Assembly (NCBI RefSeq): GCF_007004735.1
Contig: NZ_ML660182.1
Span: 614,130 to 678,129, forward strand
DNA from: Salinigranum halophilum
Lineage (GTDB): Archaea; Halobacteriota; Halobacteria; Halobacteriales; Haloferacaceae
Length of the DNA: 64,000 nucleotides
Direction: 5' to 3'
Position numbers and translations under genes: made by a program
Shown: piece by piece, positions 50,579-61,661 of the stretch
Numbering within the stretch: position 1 is the stretch's first letter
How the letters are laid out: each line of letters begins with the position of its first letter
Notes under the pieces: generated by a model
Told to the model about the DNA's origin: nothing
Databases searched by the model: none
The model's input: the letters and a program-made list of their open reading frames with translations, nothing else

Positions 50579-51472
50579 TCAGTCCACGTCGACGACCGCC
50601 AGCGCCTCGTCGACGGCGTCGGCGACGTCTCCCCGTGCGCCCTCGTCGAGGTCGACGAGCGGCGGCCGAACCGCCGTCGAGTCGAGGAACCCGCGGGCGG
50701 CCGCACCGACCTTCGTCGCCGGCGCGAACCCGTGAGCGGCACACTGCTCGAACAGCGGGGCAATCGCCATCTGTGAGAGGTGGACGGCTCGTTCGATTTC
50801 GCCCTCCGCGAGTGCCACAGTCGCCGCGTCGAACACTTCCGGGACGACGTTCGCGAGCGCGTTGATTCCGCCAGTCGCCCCGCTGGTGAGTGCGGGCACG
50901 AGGACGCTGTCGTAGCCACAGAACAGCTCGAAGTCGTCGGGCGTCGACCGGTCGAGCGAGAGCGAGTAGTCGAGGTCGCCGCTGGAGTCTTTGATGCCCG
51001 CGACCAGCCCCGCCTCGGCGAGCGCGCTCACCGTCCGCGAGTCGAGTCGGTCACCGACGTACACCGGGATGTTGTAGAGGTACACCGGGAGGGGCGCGTC
51101 CGTGACGGCCGCCCGCAGGAACGACTCGGTTCCACCCGCCGCGTTCTCGGTGTGGAAGTACGGCCCCGTCACGAGCACCGCGTCACAGCCCGCGTCGGCG
51201 GCGGTTTCGACCTTCGACCGGACGCCCGCGACGCTCGTATCGGCGACACCCGCGACCACACGGCCGCTCGCCGTGTCGGCCGTCGTCTCGACGACCGTCT
51301 CGTACTCCGCCTCGGTGAGGCTGGCGAACTCGCCGGTGGTGCCACAGGGGACGACGCCGTCGACGCCGCGGGATTCGACGGCGTCGACGAGCGCGGCGAG
51401 CGCGTCGACGTCGACCTCGTTGGACGCGGTGAACGGTGTGACGAGCGGCGGATACACGGGAGGTGTGGCCAT
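50579..51472 (-). CDS. DapA-family aldolase / dihydrodipicolinate synthase-like
   Basis: 297-residue class I aldolase (TIM barrel). The family marks are GTTGE (44-48), Tyr133 in YLYNIPVYVG and the Schiff-base Lys161 in GIKDSSG. Members include dihydrodipicolinate synthase, KDG aldolase and N-acetylneuraminate lyase; context with an SDR, an MFS permease and a lactonase-like hydrolase favours a catabolic 2-oxo-acid aldolase, but the substrate is unproven. Same strand and 51 bp after the SDR. Confidence 0.85.
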   Translation of the reverse strand: MATPPVYPPLVTPFTASNEVDVDALAALVDAVESRGVDGVVPCGTTGEFASLTEAEYETVVETTADTASGRVVAGVADTSVAGVRSKVETAADAGCDAVLVTGPYFHTENAAGGTESFLRAAVTDAPLPVYLYNIPVYVGDRLDSRTVSALAEAGLVAGIKDSSGDLDYSLSLDRSTPDDFELFCGYDSVLVPALTSGATGGINALANVVPEVFDAATVALAEGEIERAVHLSQMAIAPLFEQCAAHGFAPATKVGAAARGFLDSTAVRPPLVDLDEGARGDVADAVDEALAVVDVD

Positions 51473-51523
51473 GGTCGAGACACCGAGTGCCGGATGAAAA
51501 ACGTTGGGTGCGTCGTCCGACCG

Positions 51524-52336
51524 TCAGATGACGTTCTGGGTGATGCCGCCGTCGACCTTGACCGCCTCGCCGGTGACGTTCCGGTTCGTGGCGAAGAAGA
51601 CCGCCAGCCGGCCCATGTCTTCCGGCGTCTGGTCGCGTCCGAGGGGCATCACGTCCTCGATTATCTCCTCGTAATCGCCGCCCATCGCCGGCGTGAGCAC
51701 CTTCGACCACATCGGCGTGTTCACGATGCCCGGACAGATGGCGTTGACCGTGACGTCGTCCGGCGCGAGTTCCAGCGCGAGACACTTCGTCAGCCCCATC
51801 ACGGCGTGTTTGGAGGCGACGTAGTGTCCGAGCCCCGCGGCACCGATTTCACCCGCGATAGAGGCCGTGTTTATCATCGTCCCGTTGCTCCGCTTGAGTT
51901 CGGGAATCGCCGCTTTCGCACAGAGGAACACCCCCTTCGCGTTGACGTCCATGACCGCGTCCCACTCGGCCTCCTCCAGTTCCTCGACGTTCGAGAGCGT
52001 GATGATGCCGGCGTTGTTCACCATGATGTCGAGGCCGCCGAACTCCTCGACCGTCCGGTCGATCATCGCGTCGACCTGGTCCGCCTTGGTCACGTCGCAC
52101 TCGACCACCATCGACTGCCGCCCCATCGTCTCGATGTCGTCGGCGAGCCTGTGGGCCGTCTCCGCCCCGTGCATCTCCTCGCTCGCCTGCTGGTTGTAGG
52201 CCGTATCGAGGACGTCCACGTCCGCGAGTACCACGTCGCTCCCGGCTTTCGCCAACTCACGCGCGATGCCGCCGCCGATCTGTCCACCCGCCCCGGTCAC
52301 GATTGCCGTCTTGCCGTCGAGTTCGGTTGTCGACAT
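51524..52336 (-). CDS. SDR-family NAD(P)-dependent oxidoreductase
   Basis: 270-residue short-chain dehydrogenase. Cofactor motif TGAGGQIGGG near residues 14-23, NNAG, catalytic Ser in INTASIAG and Y-x3-K as YVASKH. Many relatives oxidise sugars or sugar alcohols or reduce 3-oxoacyl thioesters. ATG at 52336 was chosen (MSTTELDG) over an upstream start. It precedes the aldolase by 51 bp and follows the MFS permease by 57 bp, so the three are probably one operon. Confidence 0.9.
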   Translation of the reverse strand: MSTTELDGKTAIVTGAGGQIGGGIARELAKAGSDVVLADVDVLDTAYNQQASEEMHGAETAHRLADDIETMGRQSMVVECDVTKADQVDAMIDRTVEEFGGLDIMVNNAGIITLSNVEELEEAEWDAVMDVNAKGVFLCAKAAIPELKRSNGTMINTASIAGEIGAAGLGHYVASKHAVMGLTKCLALELAPDDVTVNAICPGIVNTPMWSKVLTPAMGGDYEEIIEDVMPLGRDQTPEDMGRLAVFFATNRNVTGEAVKVDGGITQNVI

Positions 52337-52393
52337 AGCCGCCTTCTCCTCGTCGTGTGGTAACAAATACCATTTTGAAGGCGTTCGTGAATG

Positions 52394-53620
52394 TCACGTT
52401 CGCGCGGCATCCACGGCGTCCGCGGGTTCGGGCGCTCGCCACGCCACCGCGACGCCCACCGCGCCGACGAGGCCCGCGACGAGGAACGTCGTCTGGTAGC
52501 CCACGCGCTCGATAAGTCCGCCCGCGACCACGGGGGCGAGACCGGCACCGGCCAGTCCAGCCGCGGTCAACAGTGAGACGGCCGTCGTGCGGACCTCGCT
52601 GGCGACCACCTCCGTCACGTACGAGAACAACAGCCCGATGGCGAGTTGCACTCCCAGCCCCGCGACGACGACGAGACCGACGACCGTCCCGACGTGTCTC
52701 GTCACCACGAGGCCGAGAACGCCGGGTGTCGCGACGGCGAACGCGAGCACGGCGACCGGCCGACGGTGGCCGTCGAACAGCCGGTCGGAGAGCACGCCCC
52801 CACCGGTGCGTGCGACGACGCCCACCGCGGGGAACACTGCCGTCAGGAGACCGCTCAGCGCCAGTCCGACGCCGAGCCCCTCCGAGAGGTAGCTGGGCAA
52901 CCAGCTGTTCAAGACGAGATAGAGGTCGAACGCGATGAAACAGAGCAGGCAGAGCGTCCAGACCCCCCGGTCGGTGAAGAGGGAGACGAGCGCCGCCCTG
53001 TCTGGAACCTCCGCCGACACCGAGAACTCGTAGCCGTGGGTCGTGACGAGGAAGATGACCATCCCGACGACGGCGAGCCCCGCGAACGTGGGCAGGACGG
53101 CCGGCCACCCCGCGACGGCAGCGATGCGCGGCCCGCCGAACTGCCCGAGGGCGAACCCGAGCGGGGCGCTCGCGGTGAAGACGCCGACGGCCGTCGCGCG
53201 GCGCTGCGGCGTGACCGCCTCACCGACGAGGTTGGCGCCGGCGTTCCAGAGCACGACGTACGCCAGTCCGCCGAGAACGCGCGAGGCGACGACCCACCAG
53301 TACGCGCCCGCGACGCTGGCGGCGTACCCCCACGCGCCCGCGACGAGCAGCGCGACACCGGCGGCCACGACGCTCCGGACGACACCCACGCGGTCGAGCG
53401 CGATGCCGGCGGGGACGCTCGCGACGACGGACGTCGCGTACATCACGGTCACGAGCAGTCCGGCCGCGGCCGCGCCGATACCGAGCGAGTCACGGATGAG
53501 GGGGGTCACGCTCGCGGGGACGATTTCGTACGCCGCCGCGGCCGCCGAGAGCGTGAACAGCCCGGCGAGGAGTCCAGCGGTTCGGACCTGTGCGCCGCTC
53601 GGCGCCGTCCGCGCCTTCAT
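52394..53620 (-). CDS. MFS transporter
   Basis: 408-residue, 12-helix major facilitator of the drug/organic-acid or sugar type. The N-terminal helix reads LLAGLFTLSAAAAAYEIVPASVTPLI and loop 2-3 has ALDRVGVVRSV. ATG at 53620 is used instead of an upstream GTG. The position between SDR/aldolase and fatty-acid genes makes it a plausible importer for the aldolase pathway, an inference only. Confidence 0.88.
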   Translation of the reverse strand: MKARTAPSGAQVRTAGLLAGLFTLSAAAAAYEIVPASVTPLIRDSLGIGAAAAGLLVTVMYATSVVASVPAGIALDRVGVVRSVVAAGVALLVAGAWGYAASVAGAYWWVVASRVLGGLAYVVLWNAGANLVGEAVTPQRRATAVGVFTASAPLGFALGQFGGPRIAAVAGWPAVLPTFAGLAVVGMVIFLVTTHGYEFSVSAEVPDRAALVSLFTDRGVWTLCLLCFIAFDLYLVLNSWLPSYLSEGLGVGLALSGLLTAVFPAVGVVARTGGGVLSDRLFDGHRRPVAVLAFAVATPGVLGLVVTRHVGTVVGLVVVAGLGVQLAIGLLFSYVTEVVASEVRTTAVSLLTAAGLAGAGLAPVVAGGLIERVGYQTTFLVAGLVGAVGVAVAWRAPEPADAVDAART

Positions 53621-53663
53621 CGGCACTGTGCCCCGGCTCTCGATGTGTGTCGCGCCTCGCCGC

Positions 53664-54812
53664 TCATCCCGACTGTCGGTAGACGAGGTCTCGCTGTATC
53701 TCGTTCGCGCCCTCGTAGATGACCGGGATGCGCACGTCGCGGTACACCCGCGAGATGCGGTTCTCCGCGAAGACGGAGCGGCCGCCGTGCAGTTGCATGC
53801 TGCGCTCGGCGCAGTCGTTCGCCACTTCGGTCGCCTTCAGCTTCGCCATCGCGGCCCACAGCCCCGGCTCCTCCCCGGCGTGGACCTGCTCGGCCGCTCG
53901 CCAGGTGAGCGCCCGCGCCGCCTCGAACTCCGTCCGCATGTCGGCGAGGATGTGCTGGACCGCCTGGAACTCGTTGACGGAACGGTCGAACGCCTCCCGC
54001 TCGTGGACGAACGTCCACGCCTCCTCGAGCGCCGCGGCCGCGAGTCCGAGGCCGTGGCCGCCGACGATGACACGGCCCTTGTTGAAGAAGTCCGCGAGCA
54101 TCCGGAAGCCGTTCCCCCGTTCCCCGACGAGGTTCGCCGCCGGGACGAAACAGTCGTCGAGGACGATGTGTCCCTGCTTCGACGCCCGCATACCGATCTT
54201 CTCGGGGATGTGCTCGGCGTGATACCCCTCGGCGTCGGTGGGGACGATGAACAGCGAGTAGTTGTCGTGTGGCTTCTCGTGGTCGTCCGTCTTCGCGTAG
54301 AGGGTGAGCCAGTCGGCTTCGACGGCGTTGCCGACCCAGTACTTCTCGCCGTTCAACAGCCAGCCGTCGTCGGTCCGCTCGGCCGCTGTCGTCATCCCCG
54401 CCATGTCGCTCCCGGTGTCGGGCTCCGAAACCGCGAGCCCCGAGACCTGGTCGTGTGCGGCCACGGGCTCTAACCACTCTTCCGCCTGCGCTTCCGTCCC
54501 GTAGTCCTCGACGATGCTGCAGCCGAAGCTCGTCAGCTGGAGGGTGAGTGCGATGCCCGCGTCGGCGCGGAAGAGCTCCTCGGCGATGGCCAGCTGTTCG
54601 AGGAGGTCGTATCCGTTCCCGCCCCACGCTTCGCCGATGTCGCCCGCGACGAGGCCGGCTTCCATCCCGGCCTCGAGCACGTCCCACGGGTACTCGCCGG
54701 TGGAGTGGTAGTCGGCCGCCATGGGTTCGATGTGGTCGGCTGCGAACGCCCGCGCTCGCTCCTTGACGGGGCGAGCGTGCTCGGGGACGACACTGTCGTC
54801 GAGGAGGTCCAT
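53664..54812 (-). CDS. Acyl-CoA dehydrogenase
   Basis: 382-residue FAD-dependent acyl-CoA dehydrogenase, introducing the 2,3 double bond in beta-oxidation. Signatures: LAVSEPDTGSDMAGM, GNGFRMLADFFNKGR, and a catalytic Glu in IYEGANEIQRDL near residue 370. The chain length preferred is unknown. Followed on the same strand by MFS and preceded by an acyl-CoA ligase at 77 bp. Confidence 0.94.
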   Translation of the reverse strand: MDLLDDSVVPEHARPVKERARAFAADHIEPMAADYHSTGEYPWDVLEAGMEAGLVAGDIGEAWGGNGYDLLEQLAIAEELFRADAGIALTLQLTSFGCSIVEDYGTEAQAEEWLEPVAAHDQVSGLAVSEPDTGSDMAGMTTAAERTDDGWLLNGEKYWVGNAVEADWLTLYAKTDDHEKPHDNYSLFIVPTDAEGYHAEHIPEKIGMRASKQGHIVLDDCFVPAANLVGERGNGFRMLADFFNKGRVIVGGHGLGLAAAALEEAWTFVHEREAFDRSVNEFQAVQHILADMRTEFEAARALTWRAAEQVHAGEEPGLWAAMAKLKATEVANDCAERSMQLHGGRSVFAENRISRVYRDVRIPVIYEGANEIQRDLVYRQSG

Positions 54813-54889
54813 GCTTCGGCGTTAGTGGGGACCGTGAAAATAGTTCGTGAACGTCTCCGCGTGTGCTGGGCTGTCTGGGTCGCCGGCCG

Positions 54890-56542
<1,653 letters not shown>

Positions 56543-56600
56543 ACGAACCCGTGACACGGAATCGTAATCATTGTTCCTCCGAGAAGACGGCGGGGCCGGG

Positions 56601-58610
56601 TCAGGGCGACGGACTCGTCTCGTCGTCACCGACGTCGGCTTCCCGCTCCTCGGGTTCCTCCTCGTCTACGCTCGCGCCCCCGTCCTCGTCCTCGTCGGCG
56701 GCGTCTCCGTTCGGCTCGACCGACACGTCGTCGACCGCTTCCGCCGACTGGTCGTCCGAGAGGACCTCGCGGACGAAGTCCGGCGTCTCGGGCGCTTCCG
56801 CGGGCTGTTCGCCGTCGTCAGCGGTTGCCGGGTCGGGGTCGTCGGTACCGTCCTCGTCCGGGAGGGGGTCGCCTGGACGCCAGTCGGACCCACCGATGAG
56901 GAACGTCTCGGCCGCCTCGTCGGCGGTCGTCTCCCGAGCGCCGTCGGGTGTCCCTGTCGCGGTCGGTCCCGTCACGTCACCCGTGTCCCCCCCGGCCGCG
57001 TCGCTGCGAGCGCCCCCCGTCGCGTCGGACTCGTCGCCGGTCCGCGTCGTGGGGTCGCCCGTCTCGGTCGACTCCGGGACCAGGTCCGCGTCGACGCCGA
57101 TGTCGATGTCGGGTCCGACGTCGGACTCGGTCATCCCCTCGACCAGGCGGTCACGGACCGTCTCCCGCTCCACGGTCCCCGAGGCCGTCCGCGGGAGCGC
57201 TTCGGCGAACGAGATGACGCGCGGGAGTTTGAACCCCGCGAGGCGTTCGCGGCAGTACCCTTCGAGGTCGTCGACGGTCAGTTCGTCGGCGTCCCCGACG
57301 ACGAGCGCGCCGACCAGTTCGCCCCACTCGTCGTCGGGGACGCCGACGACGACGACGTCGTCGACCTGTGGGTGCTCTCGAAGGACGTCGACGACCTCCC
57401 GAGGGTGGACGTTCTCCCCGCCGGTGATGATTTGGTCGTCGACTCGCCCGAGAACGAACAGCCTCCCGTGTTCGTCCAGATAGCCGACGTCGCCCGTTCG
57501 GAGCCCGTGGGGGCCGAACGCGGCGCCCGTCGCGTCGGGGTTCTCGTAGTACCCCGGCGAGACCGTCGGCCCGTCGACGACCAGTTCGCCCGACTCGCCG
57601 GGGTCGACTGTGGCCCCGTCGCCGTCGCGGACGGTGACGTCGGTCCAAAAGAGCGGTCGCCCGACCGTCCCGACGTCGTCGAACGCCTCTCTCGGCGTCG
57701 CCGTCGCGACCTGCGAGGACGTCTCCGTCATCCCGTAGGTGGGGTAGACGGGGACCGAGAAGTCCCGACAGCGTTCGACGAGGGTGTCCGGGGCGGGCGC
57801 GCCGCCGAGTAAGACCACCCGAAGCGAGTCCGCCAGCGTCCCCCGAAGGTCGAGCATTCGCTTCAGCATCGTCGGGACGAGCGAGACGCACGTGACGTCC
57901 TGGCTGGCGATGTCGTCGGCCGTCCGCCCGGGGTCGAACGACTCCTGCAGGACGACAGTCATCCCGTAGAGCGGCATCCGGAGGACGGGCGAGAGCCCTC
58001 CCATGTGGTGCAAGGAGAGACAGACCAGCCAGCGGTCGTCGGCGTGGAGACCGAGGCGGAAGGCCGACGCGACGGCGCTCCACAGGAGGTTCCCCTGGGT
58101 GAGTCGGACGGCCTTCGGGTCGCCGGTCGTGCCGGACGTGAAAAGCAGGAGTCGGGTGTCGTCGAGCGCCCACTCGGTGGGACCGACGGGTTCGGGCGTG
58201 GCGTCGGCGAGCGACGCCACGGCGTCGCGGTCGGGGTCGTCGACGGAGCAGACGGGGCCTTCGAACGCCTCGACGGCCGTCGCCTCCGTCTCCGCGGAGC
58301 AGACGAGCGTCGTGACGTCGGCCGCCGCGAGCTGGTCGGCCAGTTCGACGGGCGTGAGGGTGTCCCCGAGCGGCACGAAGACCGCGCCCAGCCGCTCGGC
58401 CGCGTGGACGGTACAGACCGCGGCCAGACGGGTCCCCATCACCATCCCGAGGTGGTCGCCGTCCTCGACGCCGAGCGCCGCGAGGCGACCGGCGAGGTCG
58501 TCGACCATCGCGTCGAGGCCCGCGAAGTCGAGTGTTTCGCCGGTCGATGCGCGCACGAGCGCCGTGCGGTTCGGTGTCGCCCGTACGCGGTGAGAGAGCC
58601 AGTCCTGCAT
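56601..58610 (-). CDS. Acyl-CoA ligase / MenE-like protein with acidic C-terminal tail
   Basis: 669-residue ANL-family protein. Residues 1-~490 form the ligase: P-loop FTSGTTGDPKAVRLT, YGMTETSSQ, and GRVDDQIITGGENVHP. In the A10 motif (LPRTASGTVERE) the usual Lys is Thr479. Residues ~492-669 are a Glu/Asp/Thr/Ala-rich, apparently disordered tail ending DDETSPSP. Closest in my memory to haloarchaeal MenE-like (o-succinylbenzoate-CoA ligase-like) proteins. Context, next to methylmalonyl-CoA epimerase and acyl-CoA dehydrogenase, suggests organic-acid activation. ATG at 58610. Confidence 0.82.
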   Translation of the reverse strand: MQDWLSHRVRATPNRTALVRASTGETLDFAGLDAMVDDLAGRLAALGVEDGDHLGMVMGTRLAAVCTVHAAERLGAVFVPLGDTLTPVELADQLAAADVTTLVCSAETEATAVEAFEGPVCSVDDPDRDAVASLADATPEPVGPTEWALDDTRLLLFTSGTTGDPKAVRLTQGNLLWSAVASAFRLGLHADDRWLVCLSLHHMGGLSPVLRMPLYGMTVVLQESFDPGRTADDIASQDVTCVSLVPTMLKRMLDLRGTLADSLRVVLLGGAPAPDTLVERCRDFSVPVYPTYGMTETSSQVATATPREAFDDVGTVGRPLFWTDVTVRDGDGATVDPGESGELVVDGPTVSPGYYENPDATGAAFGPHGLRTGDVGYLDEHGRLFVLGRVDDQIITGGENVHPREVVDVLREHPQVDDVVVVGVPDDEWGELVGALVVGDADELTVDDLEGYCRERLAGFKLPRVISFAEALPRTASGTVERETVRDRLVEGMTESDVGPDIDIGVDADLVPESTETGDPTTRTGDESDATGGARSDAAGGDTGDVTGPTATGTPDGARETTADEAAETFLIGGSDWRPGDPLPDEDGTDDPDPATADDGEQPAEAPETPDFVREVLSDDQSAEAVDDVSVEPNGDAADEDEDGGASVDEEEPEEREADVGDDETSPSP

Positions 58611-58759
58611 CCGTAGCGTCCCTGTCTGCGCGCGCCCACTACTGTCTTTCTTTCGGGCCACGCGGACACGTCGTCGACGGTGCCGTGTCGTACTCGCTGC
58701 GTCGTGACTCGTGGCGGGGCTCGGCGAGGCCGGTGTGGGGCCGGAGAGTGCGACCGGGC

Positions 58760-59143
58760 TCAGTGCTCGACGAACTCGACCAGCACGCCGCCGGTCGACT
58801 TCGGATGCAAGAACGCGACGGTGTGGCCCCACGCGCCCAGCCGCGGCTCCTCGTCGACGAGGGCGATGTCGAGGTCGCGGGCGCGGTCGAGCGCCGCGTG
58901 AACGTCCTCGGTCACGAACGCGACGTGGTGGATGCCCGGCCCGTTCGTGTCGAGGTATCGCGAGATGGTTCCGTCCTCCTGCGGTTCGAGCAGTTCGAAG
59001 TAGCCGTTCCCCATGTCGAGGAAGACGACGTGCATCCCGTCGAACACCTCCTCGTGAACGACGCTCGTCCCCAGGAGGTCGGCGTACAGTCCAGCTAGCC
59101 CGGAGGCGTCGGTGGTGGCGACCCCGACGTGGTCGAGTTCCAT
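58760..59143 (-). CDS. mce: Methylmalonyl-CoA epimerase
   Basis: 127-residue glyoxalase-fold enzyme interconverting (R)- and (S)-methylmalonyl-CoA. Metal ligands: His in LDHVGVAT (about residue 5), Glu in GYFELLEP and final His in HHVAFVTED and Glu in GVLVEFVEH. The ATG at 59143 starts MELDHVGVAT; GTTTATGC about 26 nt upstream fits a leaderless mRNA. It works with the mutase gene at 59519. Confidence 0.93.
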   Translation of the reverse strand: MELDHVGVATTDASGLAGLYADLLGTSVVHEEVFDGMHVVFLDMGNGYFELLEPQEDGTISRYLDTNGPGIHHVAFVTEDVHAALDRARDLDIALVDEEPRLGAWGHTVAFLHPKSTGGVLVEFVEH

Positions 59144-59254
59144 ACCCACAAGACCCGCTCGCGACGCATAAACAGTGCCCCGCCGGTCCAACCGACTCTC
59201 GACTGGGTGACCGATACCTATTTGAGGTCCGCACCCAGTATATCATTAACAACC

Positions 59255-59437
59255 ATGAAGGATACGACACAGTGTCCGATGTGCGCGCGGCGGTTCGCCG
59301 ACCGGACCGACCTGCGAGTCCATCTGATGTGTGACCACCGCAAGAGCTCCATCACCGAGGAGTTGCTCGCGACCGTCGAGACGCGCGACGACCGGTCGAT
59401 GCGCGAGCGACAGCCGATTCCCGTCGGCGACTCGTGA
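59255..59437 (+). CDS. Small C2H2 zinc-finger protein
   Basis: 60-residue protein with one classical zinc finger: Cys7, Cys10, His23, His28 (CPMC-x12-HLMCDH). The C-terminal half is Arg/Glu/Ser-rich and probably disordered. Haloarchaea encode many such single-finger proteins, possibly DNA- or RNA-binding. It is divergent from mce and convergent with mut. The upstream AT-rich region has CCTATTTGAG and CAGTATATC; either could be the TATA box. Confidence 0.8.
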   Translation: MKDTTQCPMCARRFADRTDLRVHLMCDHRKSSITEELLATVETRDDRSMRERQPIPVGDS

Positions 59438-59518
59438 GACGCTCGTTCGAGGTGGTGTCTCGCCCCCAGCGAGTGTGAGCTTCGCGCGGCGGTGTCGCGA
59501 CCGACCGCCGATGGCCCC

Positions 59519-61198
59519 TCAGAGCGCGCTGCCCGGCTGATACTCGCCGAACTCCTCGCGCAGGACGTTGCAGACCTCGCCGACCGTCACACGTGCTTTC
59601 ACCGCGTCGATGATGTACGGGACGAGGTTGTCGTCGCCGCGGGCCGCCTCCCGCAGGGCCGCGGTGGTCTCCTCGACGGTCGCCCCGTCGCGCTCCGCTC
59701 GGGCGTCCTGCAACTTCTCGACCTGCCGCGCCTCGTCCTCCTCGGACACCTCCTCGATGTCGACCTCCGGCTCCTCGTCGACGCGGTACTCGTTGACGCC
59801 GACGATGACGCGCTCGCCGGTCTCGATCTCGCGCTGGCGCTCGAAGGCGACGTCCTGTATCTGTTTCTGCACCCACTGGTTCTTCACGCAGTCGAGCATC
59901 CCACCGCGGTCGTCGACCTCCTGGAGGATCTCGAACGCCTCCGCTTCGACCTCGTCCGTGAGCGACTCCACGTAGTACGACCCCGCGAGCGGGTCGATGG
60001 TGTCGGCCGCCCCCGACTCGTGGGCGAGTATCTGCTGGGTTCTGAGTGCCGTCCGGACGGACTTTTCGGTGGGGAGCGAGAGCGCCTCGTCCTTCCCGTT
60101 GGTGTGGAGGCTCTGTGTCCCGCCGAGGACGGCCGCGAGCGCCTGGTACGACACCCGGACGATGTTGTTCTCGACCTGCTGGGCGGTCAGGGTGGAGCCG
60201 CCGGTCTGGGTGTGGAACTTCAGCTGCTTCGATTTGGGCGCTTCCGCCCCGAAGCGTTCCTCCATGATCGTCGCCCACATCCGCCGGGCCGCGCGGAACT
60301 TGGCGACCTCTTCGAGGATGTTGTTGTGGGCGTTGAAGAAGAACGACAGCTGCGGGGCGAAGGAGTCGACGTCCAGCCCCGCATCCACGGCCGCCTGGAC
60401 GTACTCGATGCCGTTACCGAGGGTGAACGCGACCTCCTGGGCCGCCGTCGAGCCGGCCTCGCGGATGTGGTACCCCGAGATGGAGATGGTGTTGAACTTC
60501 GGCGTCTCGGCCGCGCAGAACTCGAAGATGTCCGTAATCAGCCGCATCGACGGCTCCGGCGGGTAGATGTAGAGGTTCCGCGCGACGTACTCCTTCATGA
60601 TGTCGTTCTGGATGGTCCCTCTGAGCTTCTCGCGGTCGACACCCTGTTCGTCGCCGACGGCGATGTACATCGCCAGGAGGACGGCTGCGGGCGCGTTGAT
60701 GGTCATCGACGTCGAGACCTCGTCCAGCGGGATTCCCTCGAACACGGTCCGCATGTCGTCGATGGTGTCGATGGCGACGCCGGATTTCCCGACCTCGCCC
60801 GCGGCCATCTCCGCGTCGGAGTCGTAGCCCATCTGTGTCGGCAGGTCGAACGCCAGCGAGAGCCCCGAGGAGCCGTTGTCGATGAGGTAGCGGAAGCGTT
60901 CGTTCGTCTCGCGGGCCGTCCCGAAGCCGGCGTACTGTCGCATCGTCCACAGCCGACCGCGGTGCATCGTCGGGTACACCCCGCGCGTGTAGGGCTCTTG
61001 GCCCGGGAAGCCGAGGTCCTCCCGGTAGTCGGTCTCGACGTCAGCGGGCGTGTACAGCGGCTCGACTTCCTGGCCTCCGGTGTCCGTGGTGAACTGCTCC
61101 TCGCGTTCGCCGAATCGCTCTACGGTCGGGTCGAGCGTCTCCGCTTCCCACTCGGCTTTCGCCTCGCGGATGCGCTCGAGTTCGTCGGTGTCGTACAT
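59519..61198 (-). CDS. mutA: Methylmalonyl-CoA mutase, large (catalytic) subunit
   Basis: 559-residue catalytic subunit converting (R)-methylmalonyl-CoA to succinyl-CoA. Family motifs include [26 protein letters not shown] (substrate and cobalamin-facing) and [15 protein letters not shown]. It lacks the B12-binding domain, which haloarchaea carry on a separate small subunit, not present in this window. Start ATG at 61198; CGGTTAAGTC about 30 nt upstream. Downstream are the epimerase and acyl-CoA ligases. Confidence 0.94.
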   Translation of the reverse strand: MYDTDELERIREAKAEWEAETLDPTVERFGEREEQFTTDTGGQEVEPLYTPADVETDYREDLGFPGQEPYTRGVYPTMHRGRLWTMRQYAGFGTARETNERFRYLIDNGSSGLSLAFDLPTQMGYDSDAEMAAGEVGKSGVAIDTIDDMRTVFEGIPLDEVSTSMTINAPAAVLLAMYIAVGDEQGVDREKLRGTIQNDIMKEYVARNLYIYPPEPSMRLITDIFEFCAAETPKFNTISISGYHIREAGSTAAQEVAFTLGNGIEYVQAAVDAGLDVDSFAPQLSFFFNAHNNILEEVAKFRAARRMWATIMEERFGAEAPKSKQLKFHTQTGGSTLTAQQVENNIVRVSYQALAAVLGGTQSLHTNGKDEALSLPTEKSVRTALRTQQILAHESGAADTIDPLAGSYYVESLTDEVEAEAFEILQEVDDRGGMLDCVKNQWVQKQIQDVAFERQREIETGERVIVGVNEYRVDEEPEVDIEEVSEEDEARQVEKLQDARAERDGATVEETTAALREAARGDDNLVPYIIDAVKARVTVGEVCNVLREEFGEYQPGSAL

Positions 61199-61315
61199 TG
61201 ACTACCGTGAGGGTCGGGGGCGACTTAACCGTGGTCGTTGGCGTGAAGAAACGAGGACGTGAGCGGGGGCGGCGAGCGGTCGTGATTCGAGACTCCGACG
61301 GCGCTGCAGTCGGTC

Positions 61316-61444
61316 CTACGCGCGGCCCGTCGACGGCGACCGGTCGTCGCCGCCGTTCAGGATCCGGTCGAGGATCTCGTCGAAGTCCGGTAGGTACGGC
61401 TCTGGCGCTGGGTCGTCGTCGGGGTCGTACGGGGCGATGGGCAT
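61316..61444 (-). CDS. Putative 42-aa acidic protein
   Basis: Reading frame MPIAPYDPDDDPAPEPYLPD and then a helical FDEILDRILNGG and basic tail. Composition (Asp, Pro, Glu) is typical of a real haloarchaeal microprotein. Upstream on the same strand are purine-rich GAGGTGA and GGAGGA sequences and a TATA-like CTGTTATGA 45-50 nt from the ATG. It lies 118 bp upstream of the mutase gene on the same strand and could be in the same transcript. Function unknown. Confidence 0.5.
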   Translation of the reverse strand: MPIAPYDPDDDPAPEPYLPDFDEILDRILNGGDDRSPSTGRA

Positions 61445-61661
61445 CTCCGTTGGCTCCTCCGTTCACCTCTCGACAACTCACCATCAGGTCATAACAGTTG
61501 TTCTTCCGAGTTGGTCTGTTCGTCCCTCCCGAGGGTCGGGTTCGCACGACTGTCGTCCGTCGCGGTCAGTCGCGGCCGTCGGGTGAGGGGTGCGGAGCGA
61601 CCGGCGGAGACGCGACCGAGCGGAGGTACAGTTAACCGCTGTCCGGCGCGACCACGGACAC

